Assembly: GCA_018266475.1 (NCBI GenBank)
Contig: JAFEAI010000006.1
Coordinates: 1-45,220, forward strand
Origin: Bacteroidota bacterium
GTDB taxonomy: Bacteria > Bacteroidota > Bacteroidia > Flavobacteriales_F > PHOS-HE28
Reading direction: 5' to 3'
DNA length: 45,220 bases
Position numbers and translations under genes: made by a program. The notes below the pieces were generated by a model. The model searched no databases, was not told where the DNA came from, and saw nothing but the letters and a program-made list of their open reading frames with translations. Positions 25,270 to 32,953 of this stretch are shown in pieces (within the stretch, counting starts at the first letter, position 1; each line of letters starts with the position of its first letter).

Positions 25270-25737
25270 CTATTGATCCAGTGCAAGGAGTTTTCGAACC
25301 TCGGCCGTGTCCATGGTCCCATTGAAGCCGTTCGCGGCCAGGCCCGCGCGCAATTGCTTGTCTCCAGTCCATATCTGACACTTGAAGTGCAGGGCTAATG
25401 CAACGTATGGAATGTCCGCATGGTCCACGGTGCCCGCCAATTCACCTGCTTTGATCCAATGCTTTCGTAAAACGGATTCTCCCGCGACCAGCTCCACCTT
25501 GGCCAGTGCCCATCGTTGCAATGCTTCAACCGCAGCGATGGGCAGGCCGGCCAACTTGGCCATTCTTGGCCGTAGCCGAATCAACTCATCCGCCAAGTAT
25601 GCTGGCGCCAGCAGTGTGCAAGCGGTTTCGGCTTCACGGAACGTTTCCGCGACGCGTCCATCCCTGCTCAATATCGCACTGAACGGCGAGGGCTTGCCAC
25701 ACACCCGAGGAACAAGGGTTGCGACAAGCCCATGTTA
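25270..25737 (-). pseudogene. PIN-domain toxin, C-terminal fragment
   Basis: The frame is open from just after the TAA at 25736-25738 to the stop at 25270-25272. It carries GKPSPFSAILSRDGRVAETF, then LAPAYLADELIRLRPRM (acidic Glu), TVDHADIPYVALALHF (Asp) and CQIWTGDKQLRAGL (Asp), the second to fourth acidic positions of a PIN nuclease. The N-terminal strand with the first catalytic Asp is absent; it occurs about 650 bases upstream at 26398. A GTG at 25704 could start a short protein but it would lack the active site. The interruption is described under findings. Confidence 0.75.
25713..25732. repeat. Left imperfect direct repeat of the PIN-splitting insert
   Basis: CAAGGGTTGCGACAAGCCCA matches CAGGGGTTGCGCTGATCCCA at 26335-26354 at 15 of 20 positions, including an 8-base GGGTTGCG core. 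Next to it GTTAGCGACTGCTTT (25734-25748) is an inverted 13/15 match to 26355-26369. Confidence 0.7.
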
Positions 25738-25788
25738 GCGACTGCTTTCCTTTCAAATTGATGATGGGTGAAAGCGAACCAAATGCGG

Positions 25789-26274
25789 TTACTTATACTC
25801 AAGAACGGATACCGTCCAGTTACCCGAGGCGTTAACATTCAGGTAGTAGCGTCCAGAACCTTTATGAATTGCGCTTTCGCTTTCTTCGCTCTCGGTCTGT
25901 GTCATTATTTCAGGAATGCCGCCCGTTTGCATGATATCTTCTCCTTCGTTAACAACGTAGGCTGAGAACATCCCCATGCCAATCCCACCGGGCGCCTTGT
26001 ATTTGTACACAAGTTTTGCGTCACCACCTGTTAATTCAAAAGCAGGAGACTTTTTCATTCCATTTCCACTGAATGTGTACACCTCTGTCCATTTTTTCTC
26101 TTTCACAGGTGCAGTTTCTGAGCTTGCATTTTGAGTTGTTGAAACCGATGAAGAATTATCGGGTCCGTTGTTCTTACCAAGGTTTCCAATTATGCCGAGA
26201 GCAATGATTGCTCCGAGTATGATTACCCATGTTTTCTTGTACCATGGCTTTTCTGTTTTGTTGTTGTTTTCCAT
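25789..26274 (-). CDS. Single-pass membrane-anchored protein of unknown function (insert cargo)
   Basis: This 161-residue protein has a basic, asparagine-rich N-terminus (MENNNKTEKPWYKK), one membrane helix (TWVIILGAIIALGIIG), a Ser/Thr/Asn-rich linker, and a beta-rich exported domain (WTEVYTFSGNG, AKLVYKYKAPGGIGMGMFSAYVV, YYLNVNASGNWTVSVLEY). Similar C-terminal domains occur in small exported proteins of Bacteroidota without known function. Base composition is much lower in GC than the flanks. No TAnnTTTG box is visible between the toxin fragment and the ATG, so it may be transcribed from the antitoxin promoter. It is the only gene in the insert. The ATG at 26272-26274 was chosen because the upstream part of the open frame lacks coding character. 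Confidence 0.72.
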   Translation of the reverse strand: MENNNKTEKPWYKKTWVIILGAIIALGIIGNLGKNNGPDNSSSVSTTQNASSETAPVKEKKWTEVYTFSGNGMKKSPAFELTGGDAKLVYKYKAPGGIGMGMFSAYVVNEGEDIMQTGGIPEIMTQTESEESESAIHKGSGRYYLNVNASGNWTVSVLEYK

Positions 26275-26299
26275 GCTGATTTGGTTTTTGTTGAGGTTT

Positions 26300-26398
26300 C
26301 TAATTCTTCCGTTTCTCTGTTCTTGAAGTAGTTGCAGGGGTTGCGCTGATCCCAAAAGTAGCCGCTAACAGGATATTGGCATCCACCACCAGTTTCAC
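26300..26398 (-). pseudogene. PIN-domain toxin, N-terminal fragment
   Basis: Starting with GTG at 26396-26398 the frame reads MKLVVDANILLAATFG, the first strand of a PIN nuclease with the catalytic Asp6, then runs into insert sequence and stops at 26300. The GTG overlaps the antitoxin TGA (GTGA), the usual coupling of such modules. Recombination between the two direct repeats would join it in frame to the C-terminal part as a ~168-residue protein. Confidence 0.72.
26335..26354. repeat. Right imperfect direct repeat of the PIN-splitting insert
   Basis: CAGGGGTTGCGCTGATCCCA, the partner of 25713-25732. Adjacent on the toxin side is AAAGTAGCCGCTAAC (26355-26369), which codes for part of the PIN N-terminus and is the inverted partner of 25734-25748. 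Confidence 0.7.
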
Positions 26399-26607
26399 GG
26401 CATGAAGCGTTTCCTGTTCTTCGTCCACCAGGAACTCTTGGCTTCCATCGCAAGCGCATCGATCTCCTTTGCACTTGCCTTGGACTTTTTCAGCACCTCC
26501 AAGTGCCGCAGGTAGTCCAGGACACGCTGCACCTTTTCGGTGTCCCAACCGCCCTTGAGCGTGATCACCAACTCGTCCCGTTGATTGCGTTTGATGTCCA
26601 ATGACAT
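26395..26607 (-). CDS. Antitoxin of the PIN module
   Basis: This small protein of 70 residues, MSLDIKRNQRDELVITLKGG onward, has a basic, helical C-terminal half (EVLKKSKASAKEIDALAMEAKSSWW, split across helices) ending NRKRFMP. Size, position and the GTGA overlap with the PIN start are those of a type II antitoxin; the fold is not one of the well-known DNA-binding types by eye. A perfect TACCTTTG box at 26615-26622 lies 7 bases upstream. With the toxin split, the antitoxin may be an orphan unless the insert is excised. Confidence 0.7.
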   Translation of the reverse strand: MSLDIKRNQRDELVITLKGGWDTEKVQRVLDYLRHLEVLKKSKASAKEIDALAMEAKSSWWTKNRKRFMP

Positions 26608-26614
26608 GGTGCTT

Positions 26615-26622
26615 CAAAGGTA
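26615..26622 (-). promoter_or_regulatory. -7 box of the antitoxin gene (TACCTTTG)
   Basis: Perfect TAnnTTTG match, 7 bases from the ATG. It is probably also the only promoter for the toxin fragment and the inserted gene. Confidence 0.6.
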
Positions 26623-26676
26623 AGAACAGGCTCCTATTGGGGCCTCAATTCGGAAGGGACTGGTGGAAAGGAGCAC

Positions 26677-26684
26677 CACCTTTG
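26677..26684 (+). promoter_or_regulatory. -7 box of the DHA2 transporter gene (CACCTTTG)
   Basis: Near match to TAnnTTTG, 7 bases upstream of the ATG at 26692. It is divergent from the antitoxin promoter. Confidence 0.5.
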
Positions 26685-26691
26685 CACCCGC

Positions 26692-28143
26692 ATGTCCGCC
26701 GTTTCCGTAACCGAAGTCCATCTGGCACGCATCCGGCGCATCGCACCCTGGCTGGTGGCGGTGGGCTTCTTCATGGAGCAGATGGACAGCACCGTGCTGA
26801 ACACGGTGGTGCCGGTGATCTCCGCCGACCTGGGCGTGAAGGCATTGAGCATGAAGGCCGTGGTGACGGCCTATACGCTGAGCTTGGCGGTGTTCATCCC
26901 CATCAGCGGCTGGATGGCCGACCGCTTCGGCACGCGCGGGGTGTTCCGTGCAGCGGTGGCGCTGTTCACCCTGGGGTCATTGCTCTGCGGGCTTTCGGCG
27001 AACCTGGGCATGATGGTCGGCTCCCGCATCCTGCAAGGCATTGGCGGCGCCATGATGACGCCCGTGGGGCGCCTGGTGCTGGTGCGCACCTTCCCGCGCA
27101 GCGAACTGCTGCGGGTGATGAACTTCGTGGTGATCCCCGCGTTGATCGCGCCGTTGGTGGGGCCGTTCCTCGGCGGCCTCATTGTGGAGTGGCTGCCTTG
27201 GCGCACCATCTTCTTCATCAACCTGCCCATCGGCCTGGTGGGCTGGTACATGGTGGGCCGCTACATGCCGGACCACCGCGACCCGCAGGTGCCGCCGATG
27301 GACAAGTGGGGCTTCCTGCTCTTCGGGGCGGGGGTGGGGCTGCTCTCATACGTGCTGGAGGTCTTCGGCGAGCACACCTGGTCCTTGGGGCCCATCGTGG
27401 CCATGGTGCTGGCCTCCTTGGCCCTGCTGGTGGCCTACGGCGTGCATGCCCATCGCATCCCCTCACCGCTGCTGGCGGTGCGCCTGTTTGCATTGCGCAC
27501 GTTCCGCATCTCGGTGATCGGCGGCTTCATCACGCGGCTCGGGGTGAGCGGCATGCCCTTCCTGCTGCCGCTGCTGTACCAGCTCGGCATGGGCTATACG
27601 CCCTTGCAGGCGGGCATCTTCACCGTGCCGCAGGCCTTCGGATCCATCGGCATGAAGGTGCTCAGCTCCCGGCTGATCGCCCGTTTCGGGTTCCGCACGG
27701 TGCTGCGCGGCAATACGTTGCTGCTGGGCGGCAACATCATGGCGTTCTTTTTCGTCGGGCCGGGTACGCCCATCTGGCAGATCCTTGTGCTCAGCCTGCT
27801 CCAAGGGTTGTTCTCCTCGTTGCAGTTCACCTGCCTGAACACGCTGGTATACGCCGATGTGAGCGATGCCCGCGCGAGCAGCGCCAGCAGCATCGCCTCC
27901 ACCTTCCAGCAGATGGCGCGCGGCTTCGGCGTGGCAGTGGCCTCGCTGGTGGCCGCGCTTTTCCTGGGCGGCCTCGCCTCGGCGGAGCACGAACCCATGG
28001 CCTATGCCACGGGCCTGCACCACACCTTCCTGGTGCTGGGCGCGGCCACCATCCTTTCGGCGCTCACCTTCACCGGCCTGCGCCGCAGCGATGGCGCGAA
28101 CGTGAGCGGAAACAGGCCGGAAGCGGGGGCGAAGAGCGTGTGA
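26692..28143 (+). CDS. DHA2-family MFS multidrug exporter (EmrB/QacA type), solo
   Basis: This 483-residue transporter has about 14 predicted helices. MEQMDSTVLNTVVPVISADLG near residue 25 is the DHA2 signature in helix 1, GWMADRFGTRGVFRAAV is motif A, and RILQGIGGAMMTPVGRLVLVR plus GPFLGGLIVEWLPWRTIFFINLPIG are the DHA2 motifs B and C. It would export drugs or lipophilic ions by proton antiport. Unlike the second DHA2 gene at 30262 it has no adapter or TolC partner beside it. Alternative substrates cannot be told. Confidence 0.9.
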   Translation: MSAVSVTEVHLARIRRIAPWLVAVGFFMEQMDSTVLNTVVPVISADLGVKALSMKAVVTAYTLSLAVFIPISGWMADRFGTRGVFRAAVALFTLGSLLCGLSANLGMMVGSRILQGIGGAMMTPVGRLVLVRTFPRSELLRVMNFVVIPALIAPLVGPFLGGLIVEWLPWRTIFFINLPIGLVGWYMVGRYMPDHRDPQVPPMDKWGFLLFGAGVGLLSYVLEVFGEHTWSLGPIVAMVLASLALLVAYGVHAHRIPSPLLAVRLFALRTFRISVIGGFITRLGVSGMPFLLPLLYQLGMGYTPLQAGIFTVPQAFGSIGMKVLSSRLIARFGFRTVLRGNTLLLGGNIMAFFFVGPGTPIWQILVLSLLQGLFSSLQFTCLNTLVYADVSDARASSASSIASTFQQMARGFGVAVASLVAALFLGGLASAEHEPMAYATGLHHTFLVLGAATILSALTFTGLRRSDGANVSGNRPEAGAKSV

Positions 28144-28262
28144 ACCGCACGGGGCGGATGCAGGAGGGATGCGAGCAAGTCAGTGGGCACTTGCTTGTCC
28201 GAAATAACCTTACTTTGCCTCCACGTGATGTCAACAGGGGCATCGGTAGGGGGGGAGCATCA

Positions 28263-29099
28263 ATGGTAGAGTACAACGACTTTATCAATCGGCTTAAGCT
28301 GTTCATCAGCAAGCAGCCTGACCTGATAACCACCACATTGAGCAACATCTTCACCATGCGGCTCATCGGCAATAAGACGCATGGTGACCTGGCGGAGATC
28401 GCGATCGCGGAGTTCATCAACCAGTACATGTACGATTTCAGGTCGGTCCATGTGGGCAAGGACCTATACCGGGCTAAATCGCGGGAGGAGGATATCAAGG
28501 TCATCAATGAAGTCACGAAAGCGGAATTTTCAGTGAGCCTAAAGGCCTACGGGCATGGACCCCTCCAGCTTTCGACCGATAAGGTCTCAAGCATGTTCCC
28601 AAGACTGGAGAAGGAAGCCAAAGACATCGTTGATGGTAATGTCATTGCGCAGATCTTCAAAGACCCGGCTTTCGCCGTGTTCAATAAGATCAACGTGCTT
28701 CCGTTGATCTATGATGAAAAGGGCAATCGTTGCAACATCATGGTGTTCGACTATGAGAAGGCGATGGCTTCAACCACCCGAATTTGCTGGGAAGGGAAAG
28801 GCAAGGGACGTAAGCACCCGGTTTATCGGTTCTATGATGCGGAGGGTGCCTATATCTGTGAGGTCCGTTATGGTGATGCTGCGGCCAATGCGCTGCAGCG
28901 CGGGCTGTGGACCAACACCAAGAAGGGCCTTGCCTACTTCAATAGCGTGACCAATGGTTGGATCGACTACTCGCACAATCATGTGTTGGTGCAGTTGTTC
29001 TCCCACGCACTCGTATCATCGGGCAAGGGCCACGAAGCGGCCTTGAACGACATCAAGGCCGACATCCGCGAGATGAAGAAGCGATCACACCTGAAGTGA
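28263..29099 (+). CDS. Probable type II restriction endonuclease
   Basis: This 278-residue protein precedes and is coupled to a DNA adenine methyltransferase. A candidate PD-(D/E)xK core is present: GDLAEIAIAEF (Glu45 or Glu50 on a helix), KSREEDIKV (Asp77) and EFSVSLKAYGHGPLQLSTD with Lys94 (residues 88-106). The SLKxYGxGPLQLS stretch recurs next to methyltransferases, from memory of such families. The start at 28263 has GGGGGAG upstream and a TTACTTTG box at 28210-28217. The stop overlaps the methyltransferase start (TGATG). Its base composition is lower in GC than the flanking transporters, suggesting acquisition. Recognition sequence unknown. Confidence 0.68.
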   Translation: MVEYNDFINRLKLFISKQPDLITTTLSNIFTMRLIGNKTHGDLAEIAIAEFINQYMYDFRSVHVGKDLYRAKSREEDIKVINEVTKAEFSVSLKAYGHGPLQLSTDKVSSMFPRLEKEAKDIVDGNVIAQIFKDPAFAVFNKINVLPLIYDEKGNRCNIMVFDYEKAMASTTRICWEGKGKGRKHPVYRFYDAEGAYICEVRYGDAAANALQRGLWTNTKKGLAYFNSVTNGWIDYSHNHVLVQLFSHALVSSGKGHEAALNDIKADIREMKKRSHLK

Positions 29100-30232
29100 T
29101 GGAGAGCCTTTCCCTGTTCGACGATATTATTGTGGATGTCCCGGAAACGGAGGGCATCAAGTATGCAGGCTCCAAACGGAAATTGCTTCGGCATATCCTC
29201 GAACTTGCCAAGAAAGTGGATGCGCATACCGTGCTGGACGGGTTCGCGGGATCTACGCGGGTTTCGCAAGCGTTTGCAAAAAGCGGCTATCAAGTCATTT
29301 GCAACGATGCGTCAATCTGGTCCGAGGTCTTCGGTACATGCTACCTGAAGAACACCAAGCCCCGCAGCGCCTATCGTGAACTGATCGCCCATCTGAATGC
29401 GGCGGTGCCCGTGGATGGCTGGTTCACTGAGCACTACGGTGGTGAACCCAATGGCGGACTATCTGCCTCTCCCGACGGATTGAAGAAGCCGTGGCAGGTC
29501 CACAATACAAGGAAGTTGGATGCCATACGGGGCGAGATTGACCGCCTCGGCCTGTCCCTCGTTGAAAAGGCAGTTGCGCTAACAAGCCTGATCCGTGCGC
29601 TGGATAAAGTGGACAGCACCTTGGGGCATTTTGTTTCCTACCTTCAAGACTGGTCGCCCAGGTCGTACAATGAACTCTTGTTGGAAGTGCCCATGGTCTT
29701 CCCAAGCAAAGGGCAACATGAGGTATACCGAGAGGACATCTTTGACCTCTTGCCGAGGGTTGAGGTGGACCTCGCCTACTTGGATCCACCTTATGGATCT
29801 AACAATGACAAGATGCCTCCATCGCGGGTACGCTACGCTTCGTATTACCACATTTGGAGCACGGTAATCCTGAATGACAAGCCGGAACTGTTCGGAAAAG
29901 CGATGCGGAGGAAGGACACCTCGGACAAGCTATCCGCTTCCGTGTTTGAGGAATTCCGGAAAAGCGGGAGTGGCCGGTTCATGGCCATGGAAGCCATCGA
30001 CCGGATGATCCAATGCACAAATGCCAAGTGGATCATGCTGTCGTACAGCTCCGGAGGCCGTGCAACCGCGGAAGAGTTGAACGATATTATGCAACGTAAC
30101 GGGCGTATCCTGGAACTAATGGAGGTCGATCACAAGAAGAACGTGATGGCCAGCATGAAGTGGACGAACGAGTGGATCAAGGAAACTGCGGAGACTAACC
30201 GCGAGTTCTTGTTCCTGTTGGAGAAGAATTAG
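29099..30232 (+). CDS. DNA N6-adenine methyltransferase, D12 class
   Basis: This 377-residue protein would methylate adenine and protect host DNA from the linked endonuclease. KYAGSKRKLLRHI at residues 21-33 is the motif X-like start of D12 enzymes, TVLDGFAGSTRVSQAF (44-59) is the AdoMet-binding motif I, and DLAYLDPPYGSNND (DPPY at 229-232) is catalytic motif IV. A target-recognition stretch lies between about 85 and 200. The ATG overlaps the endonuclease TGA, giving translational coupling in the unusual order endonuclease first. Its composition is lower in GC than the region. It sits between two DHA2 transporter loci and is followed by a convergent gene. Confidence 0.85.
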   Translation: MESLSLFDDIIVDVPETEGIKYAGSKRKLLRHILELAKKVDAHTVLDGFAGSTRVSQAFAKSGYQVICNDASIWSEVFGTCYLKNTKPRSAYRELIAHLNAAVPVDGWFTEHYGGEPNGGLSASPDGLKKPWQVHNTRKLDAIRGEIDRLGLSLVEKAVALTSLIRALDKVDSTLGHFVSYLQDWSPRSYNELLLEVPMVFPSKGQHEVYREDIFDLLPRVEVDLAYLDPPYGSNNDKMPPSRVRYASYYHIWSTVILNDKPELFGKAMRRKDTSDKLSASVFEEFRKSGSGRFMAMEAIDRMIQCTNAKWIMLSYSSGGRATAEELNDIMQRNGRILELMEVDHKKNVMASMKWTNEWIKETAETNREFLFLLEKN

Positions 30233-30261
30233 TCGCTGCGGTCGTCCTCATTTCTTGCCGC

Positions 30262-31851
30262 CTACTCATGCGCCATCTCCACCTTCGTTCCCGCTTTGGG
30301 CTTCTTGTACTTCACGAAGAACACGAGCGGCAGGCACAGCAGGGTGAGCGCGCCCACCAGTAGGAACACATCGTTGTAGGAGATCAGGCTGTACTGCTGC
30401 CACACGCTGAGGTCCAGCAGGCGGTAGGAGAGGGCCTGCGCCTGGTCGGTGGAGTAGCCGTTGGCCATGAGGTTGCCGGTGTAGCCCGCCAGCCTGTCCT
30501 GGGTGGCGGGGTCGTAGATGTTCACGTGGGCCAGCAGGTCCGTGTTGTGTACGGCGTTTCGGTCGGTGAGGAAGATGTTGAGCCCCGCGATGCCGGCGGC
30601 GCCGCCGATCTGGCGGATCATGTTGGTGATGCCGGAGGACTGGCCGATGTCGGCGCCCTGCATGCCCTGCAGGCAGATGGTGAGGATGGGGCCCATCATC
30701 ATGCCCATGCCCACGCCGCGCATGATGAACGGCCAGAAGAAGCTGCCCTCGCTGCTGCCGGGCGAGCTGCTGCCCATGATGAAGGCGAAGGCCACCACGA
30801 TGAGGATGCCGCTGCCCATGATCAGGCGCGGGTCCACGCCCTTGGTGAGCCAGCGGCCCACTAAGCCCATGGAGATGCCCGTGGCGATGGCGCCGGGGAT
30901 CATGAACATGCCCGTCATCAGCGGCGTCCAGCCCAAGCCGATCTGCACGAAGAGCGGGAACACGAACACGGTGCCCATGAGCACCAGGCCCAGCACGGCG
31001 TTCAGCACCGCGCCGATGGGCATGTTGCCCACCATCACCAAGCGCATGTTCACGGCAGGGTGCGGGGTGCGCCATTCCCACCACACAAAAAGGACGAGGC
31101 CCAGTGCGGAGACGATGCTGAGCACGGTGATCAGCGGGCTGTTGAACCAGTCGTCCTGCGCGCCTTCCTCCAGCACGTATTGCAGCGTGCTTACGCCGAT
31201 CACTAAGAAGGCGATGCCCCAGTAGTCGATCTTCTTGGGCTTTACCGCGCCGGGCCGGTCATGCACGTAGTTCCAGGAGAGGAAGCCGGCGAGCAGGCCC
31301 ACGGGGATGTTCACCAGGAAGATCCAGTGCCAGCTGTAGCTTTCGGTGAGCCAGCCGCCCAGCGTGGGGCCGATGGTGGGGCCTATCATCACGCCCATGC
31401 CGAAGATGGCGTTGGCCATGCTGATCTTCTCCGGCGGATAGGCGCCCACGATGATGGTTTGTGCGGAGGTGAGCAGGCCGCCGCCGCCAAGGCCCTGCAC
31501 GAAGCGCCAGAGGATGATCTCGTTGAGCGAACCGGACATGCCGCAGAGGGCGGAGGCAGCGGTGAAGATGATGATGCTTGCGGTGAAATAGTTGCGCCGC
31601 CCGAAGAGGTCGCTGAACATGCCGGCCAGCGGGATCATGATCACGTTGCTGACGGCGTAGGCGGTGACCACCCAGGCGATCTCCACCGTGGTGGCGCCGA
31701 TGCTGCCGGCAATTTCGCGCAGCGACACATTGACGATGCTGACGTCGATGAGCTGCAGCATGGCCGCGATGATGGCGGAGGTGACCACCATGGTGCGCGC
31801 CAGCCCGGGCGGATATTCCGCTTGGCGTTCAGCGGTGATCGCAGCGCTCAT
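30262..31851 (-). CDS. emrB: DHA2-family MFS exporter of a tripartite pump (EmrB)
   Basis: The inner-membrane part of an Emr-type pump, 529 residues and 14 helices. QLIDVSIVNVSLREIAGSIG near residue 37 is the helix 1 signature; GMFSDLFGRRNYFTASIIIF is motif A; FVQGLGGGGLLTSAQTIIV and GPTIGPTLGGWLTESYSWHWIFLVNIPVG are the DHA2 motifs. It is the last gene of a tetR-tolC-emrA-emrB operon, 4 bases after emrA. Substrates of relatives are hydrophobic drugs or uncouplers; none can be specified here. Confidence 0.92.
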   Translation of the reverse strand: MSAAITAERQAEYPPGLARTMVVTSAIIAAMLQLIDVSIVNVSLREIAGSIGATTVEIAWVVTAYAVSNVIMIPLAGMFSDLFGRRNYFTASIIIFTAASALCGMSGSLNEIILWRFVQGLGGGGLLTSAQTIIVGAYPPEKISMANAIFGMGVMIGPTIGPTLGGWLTESYSWHWIFLVNIPVGLLAGFLSWNYVHDRPGAVKPKKIDYWGIAFLVIGVSTLQYVLEEGAQDDWFNSPLITVLSIVSALGLVLFVWWEWRTPHPAVNMRLVMVGNMPIGAVLNAVLGLVLMGTVFVFPLFVQIGLGWTPLMTGMFMIPGAIATGISMGLVGRWLTKGVDPRLIMGSGILIVVAFAFIMGSSSPGSSEGSFFWPFIMRGVGMGMMMGPILTICLQGMQGADIGQSSGITNMIRQIGGAAGIAGLNIFLTDRNAVHNTDLLAHVNIYDPATQDRLAGYTGNLMANGYSTDQAQALSYRLLDLSVWQQYSLISYNDVFLLVGALTLLCLPLVFFVKYKKPKAGTKVEMAHE

Positions 31852-31855
31852 TGGC

Positions 31856-32950
31856 TTAGCCCTTGGTGTTCACGTCCACTACCGCGCTGAGGCCGGGCGC
31901 CAGCAGCACAGTGGTGTCCTTGGGCAGGTCGATGTCGATGCGCACGCTGAGGCGCTGGGTCACTTTCACGAAGTTGCCCGTGGCGTTGTCCGGCGGCAGC
32001 AGCGAGAAGCGCGCCCCGGTGGCGCCGCCCAAGGAGCTGACGTGCCCGGTGAGCGCCAGGTCCGGGTAGGCGTCCACCTTCACCTTCACGGGCTGCCCCG
32101 GCCGCATGCGGGCCAATTGGGTTTCCTTGAAGTTGGCGGTGACCCAGATGTCGTGCGCGTCCACGGCGGCGCATACCGGCGTGCCCGCGCTGATGAACTG
32201 GCCCGGCTCCACGGCCTTCTTGCTCACTACGCCGTCGCAGGGTGCGGTGATGGCGGTGTGCCCCAGGTTGATCCGCGCCAGTTCCAGCTCGGCTTCGCGC
32301 TGGGTGATCAATGCTTCGGCCAGGGCCACTTGGGCCTGCTGTGCCTTGGCCTGCGAGCGCGAGCCGCCGGCCTGCGCCTGGGAGGCCTCGGATTGCTTGC
32401 GCGCCATGGCGAGCTGGGCTTGCGCCACGGCCACTTCGGCGTTGATGGCGTCCACTTGCTGCGGCGTGGCGGCATCGTCCTTGGCCATGCCCAAAATGCG
32501 GGCACGGTCCTGCTGTGCCTTCCATAGGCGTGTTTCGGCGGAGGTGATGCTTTCGCGCGTGGCAAGGCTGTTGAAGGAGCTGGCCTGGGCGTTGAGGTCG
32601 GCCGTGGAGAAGCCGCTCCGTGCGGCCTCCAGCGAGGCCTTGGCACTGGCCAGTGCGCCTTCGGCCTGTGCCACCCGTGCGCCGTAGTCATCGCTGCGGA
32701 CCATGGCCAGGGTGTCGCCCCGGCGCACCCGCTGGTTGTCGGAGAAGAGCACGCGGTCCACGTATCCGCCTACGCTGGCGCGCACCGGGATGATGTGGCC
32801 GTCGATCTGCGCGTTGTCCGTCTTTTCGTGCCCGATGTTCCGGATGAGGATCACTGCCGCGATGATCACCGCCACCGCACCGATGCCGATCAACAGCTTG
32901 CGGCGGCCCGGCTTCTTGCTTGCACCTTCCTTTTGTTCCTCTGCTGCCAT
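31856..32950 (-). CDS. emrA: HlyD-family adapter of the Emr pump (EmrA)
   Basis: This membrane-fusion protein has 364 residues. A short cytoplasmic N-terminus, one transmembrane helix (KLLIGIGAVAVIIAAVILIR) and then DNAQIDGHIIPVRASVGGYV, the lipoyl half-motif characteristic of EmrA, are followed by a long coiled-coil region (AQAEGALASAKASLEAARSG; AQAQLAMARKQSEASQAQAG) and the beta-barrel with GVVSKKAVEPGQFISAGTPV. It would bridge EmrB and TolC across the periplasm. The coding order in the operon is tetR, tolC, emrA, emrB, with a 3-base gap after tolC. Confidence 0.93.
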   Translation of the reverse strand: MAAEEQKEGASKKPGRRKLLIGIGAVAVIIAAVILIRNIGHEKTDNAQIDGHIIPVRASVGGYVDRVLFSDNQRVRRGDTLAMVRSDDYGARVAQAEGALASAKASLEAARSGFSTADLNAQASSFNSLATRESITSAETRLWKAQQDRARILGMAKDDAATPQQVDAINAEVAVAQAQLAMARKQSEASQAQAGGSRSQAKAQQAQVALAEALITQREAELELARINLGHTAITAPCDGVVSKKAVEPGQFISAGTPVCAAVDAHDIWVTANFKETQLARMRPGQPVKVKVDAYPDLALTGHVSSLGGATGARFSLLPPDNATGNFVKVTQRLSVRIDIDLPKDTTVLLAPGLSAVVDVNTKG

Positions 32951-32953
32951 GGG

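Larger units (their letters stand above)
25713..26334 (-). mobile_element. Putative 622-bp cassette-like insertion in the PIN toxin gene
   Basis: A visibly AT-richer segment holding one gene separates the N- and C-terminal parts of a PIN toxin. It is bounded by imperfect 20-bp direct repeats. The two toxin halves are in different frames now, but removal of one repeat plus the segment (622 bases) puts them in a single open frame. No transposase or integrase is present inside. The ends do not show a standard integron attC or IS terminus. Confidence 0.6.

Noticed and set aside
25690-26370. Integron cassette with a standard attC site
   Set aside because: GTTAGCG/CGCTAAC at the borders resembles core sites but does not fit GTTRRRY/RYYYAAC in full, and no R' site closes the 3' end; there is no integrase in the window. 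Kept as an unknown cassette-like insertion.
26601-28262. Open frame through the DHA2 gene joining the restriction endonuclease
   Set aside because: It is an out-of-frame reading of the transporter gene. The endonuclease-like sequence begins at 28263, preceded by its own GGGGGAG and promoter-like box.
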